Shown: positions 52,570 through 61,134 of the stretch, piece after piece
Position numbering within the stretch: the stretch's first letter is position 1
How the letters are laid out: each line of letters begins with the position of its first letter
NCBI RefSeq assembly: GCF_038096175.1
Contig: NZ_CP151099.1
Coordinates: 6,178,001 to 6,242,000 of the forward strand
Direction: 5' to 3'
DNA from: Nostoc sp. UHCC 0302
Lineage (GTDB): Bacteria > Cyanobacteriota > Cyanobacteriia > Cyanobacteriales > Nostocaceae
Length of the DNA: 64,000 bases
Notes under the pieces: generated by a model
The model's database searches: none
What the model was told of the DNA's origin: nothing
What the model saw: the letters and a program-made list of their open reading frames with translations, nothing else
Position numbers and translations under genes: made by a program

Positions 52570-53610
52570 ATGACAAGGACTTTCCCAAATATAGCAAAGT
52601 ACTTGAAGAGAGCAGGAATCAAGTTGTTGAAGATGGGAACCTCCTTTATAACCCGTTTGATAGCTAACTTGAAACGCTACTTGCTGGGCGATACTGCTGA
52701 TGTCCGTTCCTCCTCAGTCAGTCCAGCCCCCTCCTTAGCAGGCCCAGTCCTGTGTTTGGGTGGAGGTGGGCCCGATGTAGATGAGGCTATCCAGTGGATG
52801 ATTAACCAAGTTAAACGAGGTAATAACTACGCCGCCAAAGTTAATGTTGTAGTAATCCGCACTTATGGTAACCATGATTACAATCGGCTAATTTCTGATA
52901 TGAAGGGCGTCAACTATGTAGAGACCCTAATTATTAGCAATAGACAAGAAGCAAACAAAGCTGAAATTGTTGAGAAAATCAGAAATGCTGATGTGATTTT
53001 CTTTGCCGGCGGCGACCAATGTGAATACACTCGTAGTTGGAAAGATACCAAATTAGAGGCTGCTGTCAAGTCAGTTTATATGAAGGGTGGTGGCATTGGT
53101 GGCACTAGTGCGGGTGCGATGATTCAAAGTGAATTTGTTTACGATGCTTGTGCTTCTTCCGAAATCGGCATTGAAACTAGAGACGCACTCGAAGATCCCT
53201 ACCGAGATATTACCTTTACTTACAACTTTTTCAAATGGAGTAATCTAAAGGGAACTATCGTAGATACGCACTTTGACAGCCGTAAAAGAATGGGTCGAAT
53301 TATGGCTTTTATTGCTCGTCAGATTAAAGATGGTATATCTAAAAGTGCTTTAGGTATAGCCATTAGTGAGGAGACATCGGTTGTTATTGATAGAAACGGT
53401 CTAGCAAAAGTTATGGGTAGAGGTGCGGCGTACTTTGTACTTGGAGATCATAAGCCAGAAGTATGCGAACCTCGAACTCCTCTAACCTTTTCCGACTACA
53501 AAATTTGGAGAGTTCCTCGTGGTGACACCTTCAATTTGAGAAACAGACCAACATCAGGATACTATCTCAGGAGCGTGAAGCGGGGAAAATTTAATTCAGA
53601 TCCGTATTGA
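52570..53610 (+). CDS. Cyanophycinase-like peptidase (S51 family)
   Basis: The 346-residue product matches the S51 fold: LCLGGGGPDVDEAI, FFAGGDQCEY and the nucleophile elbow GGIGGTSAGAM with the catalytic Ser. Cyanophycinase hydrolyses the nitrogen reserve cyanophycin (multi-L-arginyl-poly-L-aspartate) to beta-Asp-Arg. An extra N-terminal stretch of about 50 residues, basic and amphipathic (KYLKRAGIKLLKMGT), precedes the core and is not usual for the cytosolic enzyme; it may attach it to a membrane or granule. No cyanophycin synthetase is nearby. Residues of classical cyanophycinase other than the Ser were not checked one by one. Confidence 0.82.
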   Translation: MTRTFPNIAKYLKRAGIKLLKMGTSFITRLIANLKRYLLGDTADVRSSSVSPAPSLAGPVLCLGGGGPDVDEAIQWMINQVKRGNNYAAKVNVVVIRTYGNHDYNRLISDMKGVNYVETLIISNRQEANKAEIVEKIRNADVIFFAGGDQCEYTRSWKDTKLEAAVKSVYMKGGGIGGTSAGAMIQSEFVYDACASSEIGIETRDALEDPYRDITFTYNFFKWSNLKGTIVDTHFDSRKRMGRIMAFIARQIKDGISKSALGIAISEETSVVIDRNGLAKVMGRGAAYFVLGDHKPEVCEPRTPLTFSDYKIWRVPRGDTFNLRNRPTSGYYLRSVKRGKFNSDPY

Positions 53611-53639
53611 GTAGAGACACGATTAATTGCGTCTGTACA
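53611..53639. repeat. Degenerate GTAGAGAC palindrome
   Basis: GTAGAGACACGATTAATTGC is followed by GTCTGTAC, an imperfect member of the palindromic family, directly after the stop of the cyanophycinase-like gene. Confidence 0.45.
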
Positions 53640-53688
53640 GTAGCCAAAAGTGATTGGTCTGTATTTATTTCCCTCTGCTCCTCCCCTT

Positions 53689-54855
53689 CTACACCAGGGT
53701 TGCTTGCTTACGTAAACTTTGAATTGTGGCGATCGCATTTTTTGCCACTTGCTCAATTTCTTCTTGAGTATTAAATCGTCCAATGCCAAATCGTACCGAG
53801 GCATACGCTAGCTGTTCGGAATGTCCCAGTGCTGTCAGAACATGAGAGGGTGCAGTAGTCGCCGATGAGCAAGCAGAACCAGAAGACACCGCCATCACTG
53901 GTTGTAATCCTAGTAAAAGTGCAGCTCCATCTACCCCCTCAACACTGATATTTAAGTTTCCTGCTAATCGCTGGGTGGAATGTCCGTTGAGGTGAATTCC
54001 TTCGAGTTGCGAAAGTTGTTCCCACAATTTTTGTCTGAGTTCGGTAAGGCGCTGATTTTCTGTTGCTTGTTCTGCCAAAGCTATTTCTACAGCTTTGCCA
54101 AAGCCGACAATTTGGGGTGTATACAAAGTACCAGAACGCATCCCCCGCTCGTGTCCACCACCGTGTTGCTGAGGTGCAAGTTGGACTCTGGGATTGCGCC
54201 TGCGGACGTATAATGCCCCAATGCCCTTTGGCCCGTAGGCTTTGTGCGCGGTTAGCGACATCAAATCAATTTTCATCGCCTGCACATCAAGGGGAATTTT
54301 ACCAATAGCTTGGGCTGCATCGCTGTGGAATATGATATTGCGATCGCGGCACATTTCCCCAATTTCTGCCAATGGCTGCAACACACCAATTTCGTTATTT
54401 GCAGCCATCACCGATACCAAAATTGTCTCTGGACGGAAAGCTTTTTCTAACTCAGTTAAATCAACCAGTCCATCTTTTTTAACTGGAAGAATAGTAATTT
54501 CAAAACCGAGAGTTTTTAAATATTTGCAAGGGTCAAGAACTGCGCTATGTTCTGTAGCAATAGTAATAATATGCTGACCTTTTTGAAAATAAGCTTCAGC
54601 AACACCTTTAATAGCTAAATTATTTGCTTCTGTTGCACCGCTAGTAAAAATAATTTCTTCTGGTGTGGTGTTGATTGCTGTTGCTAATATTTCTCGCGTT
54701 TGTTTGACAGCAGCTTCTGCTTCCCAGCCATAAACATGACCAATACTGGATGGATTGCCAAAGTGTTCTGTGAAGTAGGGTAGCATTGCTGCCAGTACCC
54801 GTTCATCTACAGGCGTGGTGGCGTGGCAATCGAGATAAATAGGGCGAATAGACAT
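53689..54855 (-). CDS. Cysteine desulfurase (NifS/IscS family)
   Basis: The 388-residue PLP enzyme has Lys about 205 in LTAHKAYGPKG as cofactor anchor and the active Cys about 329 in SGSACSSATTAP. It moves sulfur from cysteine to scaffolds for iron-sulfur clusters or thio-modification. Residues TSGATEANN and FHSDAAQA add to the family match. The length and the Cys loop follow the IscS/NifS group rather than SufS. It starts 3 bases after the nuclease-like gene at 54859-55485, so the two are co-transcribed. Which acceptor it serves is not shown. Confidence 0.9.
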   Translation of the reverse strand: MSIRPIYLDCHATTPVDERVLAAMLPYFTEHFGNPSSIGHVYGWEAEAAVKQTREILATAINTTPEEIIFTSGATEANNLAIKGVAEAYFQKGQHIITIATEHSAVLDPCKYLKTLGFEITILPVKKDGLVDLTELEKAFRPETILVSVMAANNEIGVLQPLAEIGEMCRDRNIIFHSDAAQAIGKIPLDVQAMKIDLMSLTAHKAYGPKGIGALYVRRRNPRVQLAPQQHGGGHERGMRSGTLYTPQIVGFGKAVEIALAEQATENQRLTELRQKLWEQLSQLEGIHLNGHSTQRLAGNLNISVEGVDGAALLLGLQPVMAVSSGSACSSATTAPSHVLTALGHSEQLAYASVRFGIGRFNTQEEIEQVAKNAIATIQSLRKQATLV

Positions 54856-54858
54856 AAA

Positions 54859-55485
54859 TTAACTTAAAATTTGACTCAAGTTTTTTAATATACTTAGAAC
54901 CTGATGTAATTCATTTTTTCGTTTCAACAGTGTAAATTGGTCAGATAGAGCATACTTTTGCTGATTTTCTTGGGTAAGTTTCAGGAAAATAAAATCACTA
55001 CCATTTGTTACTAATCCAAACGCAGGTTTATTTTGAGTAGGATTAGCTAGCATATAAACCAGTGCTTGAGGCACGGCTTCTAAAAGAGAAAAACTAGACC
55101 TTTTAGATTCAATCACTAACAACCAAAATTGTTCTTGAATAACTAAAATATCAATTCTACCTCTAATAATTTCTCCTTCATCCTCCGCAGAAATTTCTAT
55201 TGATTGCTCACCTCTAATATAAAAAGGCTCATCATAAAATCCAGCTAAGTTAAGTAAAGGAGATAAAACTACTAATTTTACAATTTCTTCTGACAATGGG
55301 GGACGTTTGACTAAACGGAGAAAATGAAGTTTTACTCTGTCTAAATCTTGCTTTTCTAAATCTGTAATTTCTGGTAACCTTTCAAGCCATTCTGTAAAGA
55401 ATACCTCTTCTTCAGCTAGTTGTAGACCAAATCTTTCTTCCAGATATGCAAGTCCAATATTTTGGGCTTGGATAAATTGAACCAT
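54859..55485 (-). CDS. PD-(D/E)xK nuclease-like protein (HsdR N-terminal type)
   Basis: The 208-residue product has the nuclease core in RGRIDILVIQEQFWLLVIES-K: Asp in the RIDIL strand and E-x-K in IESKRSS, preceded by a helix with Glu. Such short proteins are often named restriction endonuclease subunit R because they resemble the N-terminal domain of type I HsdR, but there is no helicase, methyltransferase or specificity subunit here. It is fused to the cysteine desulfurase operon with 3 bases between. A function as a stand-alone nuclease is possible but unproven. Confidence 0.75.
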   Translation of the reverse strand: MVQFIQAQNIGLAYLEERFGLQLAEEEVFFTEWLERLPEITDLEKQDLDRVKLHFLRLVKRPPLSEEIVKLVVLSPLLNLAGFYDEPFYIRGEQSIEISAEDEGEIIRGRIDILVIQEQFWLLVIESKRSSFSLLEAVPQALVYMLANPTQNKPAFGLVTNGSDFIFLKLTQENQQKYALSDQFTLLKRKNELHQVLSILKNLSQILS

Positions 55486-55616
55486 AGTTAATTCTAAACT
55501 TGCAAGAAGCCTAATTCTTTACTTCAATCATAGCGCGAGCAGTTTATAAATCTATTTCACTAGAGTTATAAATATCCTCGAGTGACTCTTTATTTATCCA
55601 AATAGGTTTTAGCTGC

Positions 55617-56108
55617 TCATGCCGGACTTGATGGGGCTGCTAATTCTTGGAGTTTAGCTAACACTGACTGAGCATGACCTTTAGTTTTTACATTTGGCCA
55701 AGCATAAGCAATAATTCTATCAGGTGAAATCAAGAAGGTTGACCGAACTACACCCATATATTCTTTACCCATAAACTTTTTTAAGCGCCAAGCGCCGTAA
55801 GATTCTATGAGTTCATGTTCTGGGTCACTTAAGAGAGTGATAGATAAGTTATGTTTGCTGATAAATTTACAATGGGATTTACCCGAATCTGGACTAACGC
55901 CTAAAATTTTCGCTCCTAGTGCGCTGAAGTCTTGATATAAGTCAGTAAAATCTTTTGCTTCGGTGGTGCAACCTGGGGTGTCATCTTTGGGGTAAAAATA
56001 GAGGATAATCCATTGACCGCTCAAATTATCTAGGCTGACTAGGTTGTCATTTTGGTCAGGAATGGAGAAATCAGGTGCTGGTTGCCCTGCTTGGGGAATG
56101 TTGCTCAT
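55617..56108 (-). CDS. Peroxiredoxin of the PrxQ/Bcp type
   Basis: The 163-residue product has the peroxidatic Cys (about C47) in DDTPGCTTEAKDF, preceded by FYPKDD. Standard PrxQ proteins have the resolving Cys five residues later; here that position is Lys. Another Cys (about C80, in GKSHCKFISKH) lies where some atypical Bcp enzymes have theirs. It reduces hydroperoxides using thioredoxin in the cytosol. The gene is solitary. Confidence 0.88.
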   Translation of the reverse strand: MSNIPQAGQPAPDFSIPDQNDNLVSLDNLSGQWIILYFYPKDDTPGCTTEAKDFTDLYQDFSALGAKILGVSPDSGKSHCKFISKHNLSITLLSDPEHELIESYGAWRLKKFMGKEYMGVVRSTFLISPDRIIAYAWPNVKTKGHAQSVLAKLQELAAPSSPA

Positions 56109-56246
56109 GATTAAGACTGTGAGAAATTGCGATGCCTTTAAATTCTACCCAGATTAAGCGATCACATAAAACTTCAAGCGCCCAGATTCATAGAATCTGA
56201 GCGCTTGAATATTAGGTTGCAGAGAAACTTCTGCTAAGTTGTGGAA

Positions 56247-56618
56247 TTAAACAGGCATCATTTCCATAGCTCTGCAAGCTTCTGCACACTTGCGGCAAGC
56301 GGCAGCGCATTCCATCATTTTCGGATCATCGTTCATGTTTTCGCAAGCCATTGCACAGCGATCGCACATTTCCGCGCAAAGCATACAAGTGCGTCCCATA
56401 AACTCAGAACCACCCATCATCATGTTCATACACATCATGCACATTTCAGCGCAGTCACGCATCATGCTCATCATGCTCATCATACCCATGTCCATTTGCT
56501 TACCAGCTTTGCTCATGCAGTAAGTCATGGTTTCCATGCACATTTTGTGACATTCCATGCAAGCATCCATGCAAGTTTGCATTTCGTCAGTCATGGTTTC
56601 GGTCATCATCATCATCAT
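56247..56618 (-). CDS. Met/Cys-rich four-helix protein (DUF326, copper-binding type)
   Basis: The 123-residue product is extreme in composition: many Met and about 19 Cys in repeated CxxxC patterns (CMDACMECHKMCMET, CMLCAEMCDRCAMACEN, CAAACRKCAEACRA). It matches the DUF326/Csp-like four-helix bundle that stores Cu(I) inside the bundle. An extra Met run at the start (five Met) and a central M-x-M-rich piece are unusual. ATG 56618 has AGGAG 9 bases upstream. Cytosolic copper storage or buffering is inferred. The plus strand opposite has a long open frame that is a shadow. Confidence 0.9.
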   Translation of the reverse strand: MMMMMTETMTDEMQTCMDACMECHKMCMETMTYCMSKAGKQMDMGMMSMMSMMRDCAEMCMMCMNMMMGGSEFMGRTCMLCAEMCDRCAMACENMNDDPKMMECAAACRKCAEACRAMEMMPV

Positions 56619-56642
56619 AAGAAATATCTCCTGATTTGTTGA

Positions 56643-57078
56643 TGCATAGGTAGCGTCCTTTAAAGGACTACTTTTAACAGTAATCCTATCTTTTTAAGGA
56701 GTCAATAGGGTTTTTTGTGCCGAAAGTTATAAGTCTACTATCCCGATATAATTACCGGAAATTTGGATAAATTCTACAGAAGCTTAGTGCTGTTTTTCTG
56801 AATATTCTTACCAACTAAGGGATAGAAACTCCCCTAATCGAGTAGAGATTTGTCAAGCTTGTCTACTTTTAACTTAGAGATGAGAATTTAGAGCTATATT
56901 TCTGTAGGTCTATTGTCTAGTTTTTTTGATAAATCCTGTAGAAAAAGATTTATGAACTTCTATTAAGGCATAAGTTATTAACTTCTATTAACTACAATAT
57001 AGATACCCATCAAGATAGTAAGCGTAAGCTACGCAAACACAATGCCGGATGAAAATGTCTATTTTCCATGCCCAATTT
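56643..57078. other. AT-rich intergenic region
   Basis: About 430 bases with no gene recognised. It should hold the promoter of the copper-type protein near its left end. A metal-responsive operator was not recognised. Confidence 0.35.
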
Positions 57079-58215
57079 TCAAGCCAAAGCATTTTCTAAA
57101 TCAGCTTGTAAATCCAGCGGATGCTCAATTCCTACAGAAAGACGAATTAAATTATCTTTAATGCCGCGTTTAAGTCGTTCAGCTTCTGGTATTGAGCCAT
57201 GAGTCATTTTTGCAGGATAGCAAAGCAGTGATTCCACCCCGCCTAAACTTTCAGCCAGCAAAAATAACTTGAGTCGCGAAGCGAATTTTTCAACTTCAGC
57301 AAAACCACCTTTTAATTCCAAACTAATCATCCCCCCAAAGCCAGACATTTGCTCTTTAGCTAGTTGATGTTGTTCATGGCTAGGCAAACCAGGATAATAA
57401 ATTCGCTCGACTTTGGGATGCTTTTCTAAAAATTTAGCTAAGAATAAAGCATTTTTTTCGTGTTCTCGCATTCTTATAGCCAAGGTTTTAATACCCCGCA
57501 AGACTAACCAGCTATCAAAAGGACTTGGAACTGCCCCGATCGCATTTTGATAAAACTTCAGTTCGGTGTAGAGTTGTTCGTTAGAAGTGATAACTGCGCC
57601 ACCAATAACGTCGCTGTGTCCTCCTAGATATTTAGTAGTACTGTGAACTACAATATCTGCACCTAATTCTAGTGGTCTTTGAAAATAAGGACTGACAAAG
57701 GTATTATCTACAACTAGAATGAGATTGTTTTTATGAGCAATATTTGCCAGTACTGTAATATCAACAATTTTTAACAATGGGTTGGTGGGGGTTTCAATCC
57801 AAATTAACTTGGTATTGGGCTGAATAAAAGTTTCAAAGTCAGTGATGTTATCAATATCTACATAGGTAGTTGTCACACCCCAATTTTTCACAACTCTTTC
57901 TAACAAACGATAAGTACCGCCATATAAATCATCACCCGCAAGAATATGATCACCACTTTTGAGTAAACTTAATACAGTGGTAGTGGCAGCTAACCCAGAG
58001 GCAAACGCCAAACCAAATTTACCATTTTCAAGTGAAGCGAGAGATTCTTCTAAAGCATTACGGGTTGGGTTTCCAGTACGAGAATATTCATATCCTTTGT
58101 GTTTTCCTATCGCTTCTTGCTCATAGGTGGAAGTCAAATATATGGGGACAATTACAGCGCCAGTCTGGGGATCTGGTTGTTGCCCTTCATGAATTGCTCT
58201 AGTTTCAAATTCCAT
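57079..58215 (-). CDS. Cystathionine gamma-lyase/synthase-type PLP enzyme
   Basis: The 378-residue product is of the Cys/Met metabolism PLP family. The cofactor Lys is about K195 in HSTTKYLGGHSDVIGG; YSRTGNPTRNALE and VVDNTFVSPYF are also present. Its start overlaps the end of the cystathionine beta-synthase gene by 11 bases, so I favour a lyase role: splitting cystathionine to cysteine, 2-oxobutanoate and ammonia (reverse transsulfuration). A synthase or homocysteine-forming activity is possible, since the family cannot be separated by motif alone. Confidence 0.87.
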   Translation of the reverse strand: MEFETRAIHEGQQPDPQTGAVIVPIYLTSTYEQEAIGKHKGYEYSRTGNPTRNALEESLASLENGKFGLAFASGLAATTTVLSLLKSGDHILAGDDLYGGTYRLLERVVKNWGVTTTYVDIDNITDFETFIQPNTKLIWIETPTNPLLKIVDITVLANIAHKNNLILVVDNTFVSPYFQRPLELGADIVVHSTTKYLGGHSDVIGGAVITSNEQLYTELKFYQNAIGAVPSPFDSWLVLRGIKTLAIRMREHEKNALFLAKFLEKHPKVERIYYPGLPSHEQHQLAKEQMSGFGGMISLELKGGFAEVEKFASRLKLFLLAESLGGVESLLCYPAKMTHGSIPEAERLKRGIKDNLIRLSVGIEHPLDLQADLENALA

Positions 58216-59590
58216 TGTTTTCTCTTGCTTCTTCTTGGGTTTGACTAATCCAATATCTAATTAAGTCGGCTCTAGTAATTAAGCCAATAGGGACATCATG
58301 CCGCTTAATAATAATTCCTGTAGTTCCTGATAAAAGCACTCGATAAGCTTCAGAAACATCAACATCTTCATCAAGAATTGGCAGCGGTTTACCCATAACT
58401 GCGGAAACTTCTTGGTTAGAAAAATTGATGCCATCATGAAGGCACTTCATTAAAGATGCTTCATTCAAGCTTCCTACTACATGATTGTTATCAATCACTG
58501 GTAACTGTGAAATATTTAGCTTTTGTAGGTAGTTTGTAGCTTTGCTCAAGGTATCGCGGGGACTCACAGCAACTAAAGAAGGGAAATCAGTTTTTTGCGC
58601 TAATATTTCGCCAATTTTTATAGCTATGACTGTTTTACCTTCCCAAAATCCATTTTCCTGCATCCAGACATCAGAATAGATTTTGTTTATGTAGTTTCTG
58701 CCTGTATCTGGTAATAGCACTACAATATACTTCGGTTCTGATAATCGAGCTGCATACTTGAGCGCGGCGGCTACTGCTGTACCACAGGAACCTCCTACTA
58801 GTAAACCTTCCTCTCGTGCTAAGCGACGAGCCATATTAAAAGATTCTTTATCGCTAACGCGAATCATTTCATCGACTAGTTGGCGATTAAAAGTTTTGGG
58901 AATAAAGTCTTCGCCAATTCCTTCAACTTTGTAAGATTTAGGAGTATCGCCGGAAAGAATTGAACCCTCTGGATCTGCACCAACAATTACTATATTTGGA
59001 TTTTGCTCTTTAAGATATTTGGCAACTCCTGAAATTGTGCCGCCTGTTCCCATACCAGCAACAAAAACATCAACTTTACCATTACTATCTGACCAAATTT
59101 CTGGCCCAGTAGTTAAGTAGTGCGCTAGAGGATTATTTGGATTTTCAAATTGATTTGGTCTGTATGCTCCTGGGATTTCTTTGGCTAGTCTTTCGGCTAC
59201 ACCGTTATAACTGTCTGGCGAGTCAGGTGCTACAGATGTGGGAGTAACAACTACTTCTGCACCATAAGCTTTGAGCAAGTTGATTTTATCTTGGCTCATT
59301 TTATCGGGCATGACGAAGATGCAGCGATATTTTTTTACGGCTGCAATTAGTGCGAGTCCTACACCAGTGTTACCTGCGGTGGCTTCAATAATAGTGCCGC
59401 CTGGTTGCAGTTGACCTGTTTTTTCGGCGGCTTCAATCATGGTGAGAGCAATTCTATCTTTGGTACTCCCGCCAGGATTAAGATATTCGACTTTGGTAAA
59501 GATAGGAGAGTGAATGTCTTGTGTGATTGTGTTAAGTCTGACTAATGGAGTTCTACCAATTGCTTGCAAAATGTTGTCGTAAGTTGCCAT
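58205..59590 (-). CDS. Cystathionine beta-synthase with C-terminal CBS domains
   Basis: The 461-residue product has a PLP domain (TPLVRLNTI; Lys about 44 in PGGSTKDRIA; TAGNTGVG; VGGSCGT) and two CBS motifs in the last 130 residues (LPVIDNNHVVG and GIIIKRHDVPIGLITRADLI), which may bind adenosine ligands. It makes cystathionine from homocysteine and serine. No heme-binding N-terminus is present. It overlaps the gamma-lyase start by 11 bases and follows the aminotransferase gene with about 110 bases between, which include a CGCAGAG repeat. Confidence 0.9.
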   Translation of the reverse strand: MATYDNILQAIGRTPLVRLNTITQDIHSPIFTKVEYLNPGGSTKDRIALTMIEAAEKTGQLQPGGTIIEATAGNTGVGLALIAAVKKYRCIFVMPDKMSQDKINLLKAYGAEVVVTPTSVAPDSPDSYNGVAERLAKEIPGAYRPNQFENPNNPLAHYLTTGPEIWSDSNGKVDVFVAGMGTGGTISGVAKYLKEQNPNIVIVGADPEGSILSGDTPKSYKVEGIGEDFIPKTFNRQLVDEMIRVSDKESFNMARRLAREEGLLVGGSCGTAVAAALKYAARLSEPKYIVVLLPDTGRNYINKIYSDVWMQENGFWEGKTVIAIKIGEILAQKTDFPSLVAVSPRDTLSKATNYLQKLNISQLPVIDNNHVVGSLNEASLMKCLHDGINFSNQEVSAVMGKPLPILDEDVDVSEAYRVLLSGTTGIIIKRHDVPIGLITRADLIRYWISQTQEEARENNGI

Positions 59591-59662
59591 TGTTGCTCCT
59601 TGTCAGTAAGGGGAAATATAGTGTTATGGGTTTTTCATGTTAGATAAGTTGGGATGATGTTT

Positions 59663-59691
59663 CACGCAGAGGCGCAGAGAGCGCAGAGAGA
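59663..59691. repeat. CGCAGAG direct repeat
   Basis: Three imperfect copies of CGCAGAG follow one another (CGCAGAGG, CGCAGAGAG, CGCAGAGAG) between the aminotransferase and CBS genes. It is a widespread intergenic repeat type in cyanobacteria. Confidence 0.6.
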
Positions 59692-59701
59692 AGATTTGCT
59701 G

Positions 59702-60892
59702 TTAGGATGTTGATTGTAATGTGGATGTTAATTTAAGCAATTTGTTGCTAGCTGCTTGCAATGTTTCGGGTTTTTTGCTGAAGCAGAAGCGGATTAGTGA
59801 ATGCCCTTTTTCTGGTTGGCTAAAAAAGCTGGAACCGGGAACTACAGCTACACCAATATTTTTGATTAGGTGGTAGGCAAATTCAATATCGGTTTTGTAG
59901 CCAAATTTGGAAATATCGGCTAGGACGTAATAGGCTCCTTTAGGGAGAAAGTAGGGAATTCCGACTTGCTCCAGAATCTGCACTATGCTGTCTCGCTTGC
60001 CTTGGTAGAGTTTGGCTAAGTCTTCATAGTAGGATGTTGGCAGTTGCATGGCGGCGACTCCAGCGCGTTGTAATGGTGCGGGAGCGCCAACGGTCAAAAA
60101 GTCATGGACTTTACGAATGGCTCCTGTTAGTTTGGGGTTTGCAAGAATGTAGCCAACTCGCCATCCGGTGACGCTGTAAGTTTTAGATAGTCCGTTAATG
60201 GTAACGGTGCGTTCTTCCATGCCAGGAAGGGTTGCTAGTGCAATATGTTGTGTACCGTCATAGAGAATGTGTTCGTAAATTTCGTCTGTGAAGGCTAGTA
60301 CATCCCACTGCTGACAAAGTTCGGCAATTAAGGTGAGTTCTTCACGGGTGAAGACTTTGCCTGTGGGATTGTGGGGTGTGTTAATAATAATGGCTTTGGT
60401 GTTGGCGTTGAAAGCTTGACGCAACTGTGTTTCATCAAATGTCCAATCGGGAGGATGCAGTGTGACGTAGCGGGGTGTAGCACCAGCTAAAATTGCATCT
60501 GGGCCGTAGTTTTCGTAATATGGCTCAAATACAATTACTTCATCACCTGGATCGACTGTTGCCAGCATTACAGATGCCATTGCTTCTGTAGAACCACAAG
60601 TGACTGTGATTTGGGTTTCGGGGTCAATATCTAAGCCAAGATACCAACGGACTTTATTGGCGATCACATGACGAAATGGGCGATCGCCCCAAGTAATTGC
60701 ATACTGGTTAACATCTGCCTCAATTGCTGCATAGGCTGCCTGTTTCAACTCTGGTGGACAAGGAAAATCAGGAAACCCCTGCGCCAAGTTCACTGCATCA
60801 TATTGCAGTGCTACCCGTGTCATTTCTCGAATCACGGACTCTGTGAACTGGTCTGCCTTCGCTGATATTTTTTTACGCTGAATCTCACTCAC
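59702..60892 (-). CDS. Class I/II PLP aminotransferase (YbdL/methionine or kynurenine type)
   Basis: The 396-residue product is a fold-type I aminotransferase: NLAQGFPDFPCP at the start, TPHNPTGKVF, TDEIYEHI and Lys about 237 in NGLSKTYSVTGWRVGY. Sequence style is that of the YbdL/CCBL group that accept Met, Phe or kynurenine. The start is GTG 60892 with GGAG just upstream. It precedes CBS and gamma-lyase on the same strand, which is consistent with methionine or homocysteine metabolism, though that is inference. Confidence 0.85.
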   Translation of the reverse strand: MSEIQRKKISAKADQFTESVIREMTRVALQYDAVNLAQGFPDFPCPPELKQAAYAAIEADVNQYAITWGDRPFRHVIANKVRWYLGLDIDPETQITVTCGSTEAMASVMLATVDPGDEVIVFEPYYENYGPDAILAGATPRYVTLHPPDWTFDETQLRQAFNANTKAIIINTPHNPTGKVFTREELTLIAELCQQWDVLAFTDEIYEHILYDGTQHIALATLPGMEERTVTINGLSKTYSVTGWRVGYILANPKLTGAIRKVHDFLTVGAPAPLQRAGVAAMQLPTSYYEDLAKLYQGKRDSIVQILEQVGIPYFLPKGAYYVLADISKFGYKTDIEFAYHLIKNIGVAVVPGSSFFSQPEKGHSLIRFCFSKKPETLQAASNKLLKLTSTLQSTS

Positions 60893-61134
60893 CGGCTCTC
60901 TCCGTTCATCTATTGCAGTTATGCAAGAATTTCTGTAATCCTGATAATAACCATAATATCGATAGAATTGCCGTAGTATACTCTAATTTCAGATTTGGAG
61001 TTAAGACTAGGGAAGTTAGGGAGATACAGAGACGTAAGGAGAATAAGCAATGCCCAATCGCCAGTCCCTTTCACCTATATACTTAATTATTGAGAGTAAT
61101 AGTCAATTATTTAAGGTACTAATCCAGAATCATC

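Noticed and set aside
56241-56642. A 133-codon His-rich open frame on the plus strand
   Set aside because: It is the complement of the Met/Cys-rich copper-type gene. His codons arise from ATG on the other strand, and the minus-strand gene has a ribosome site and a clear family.
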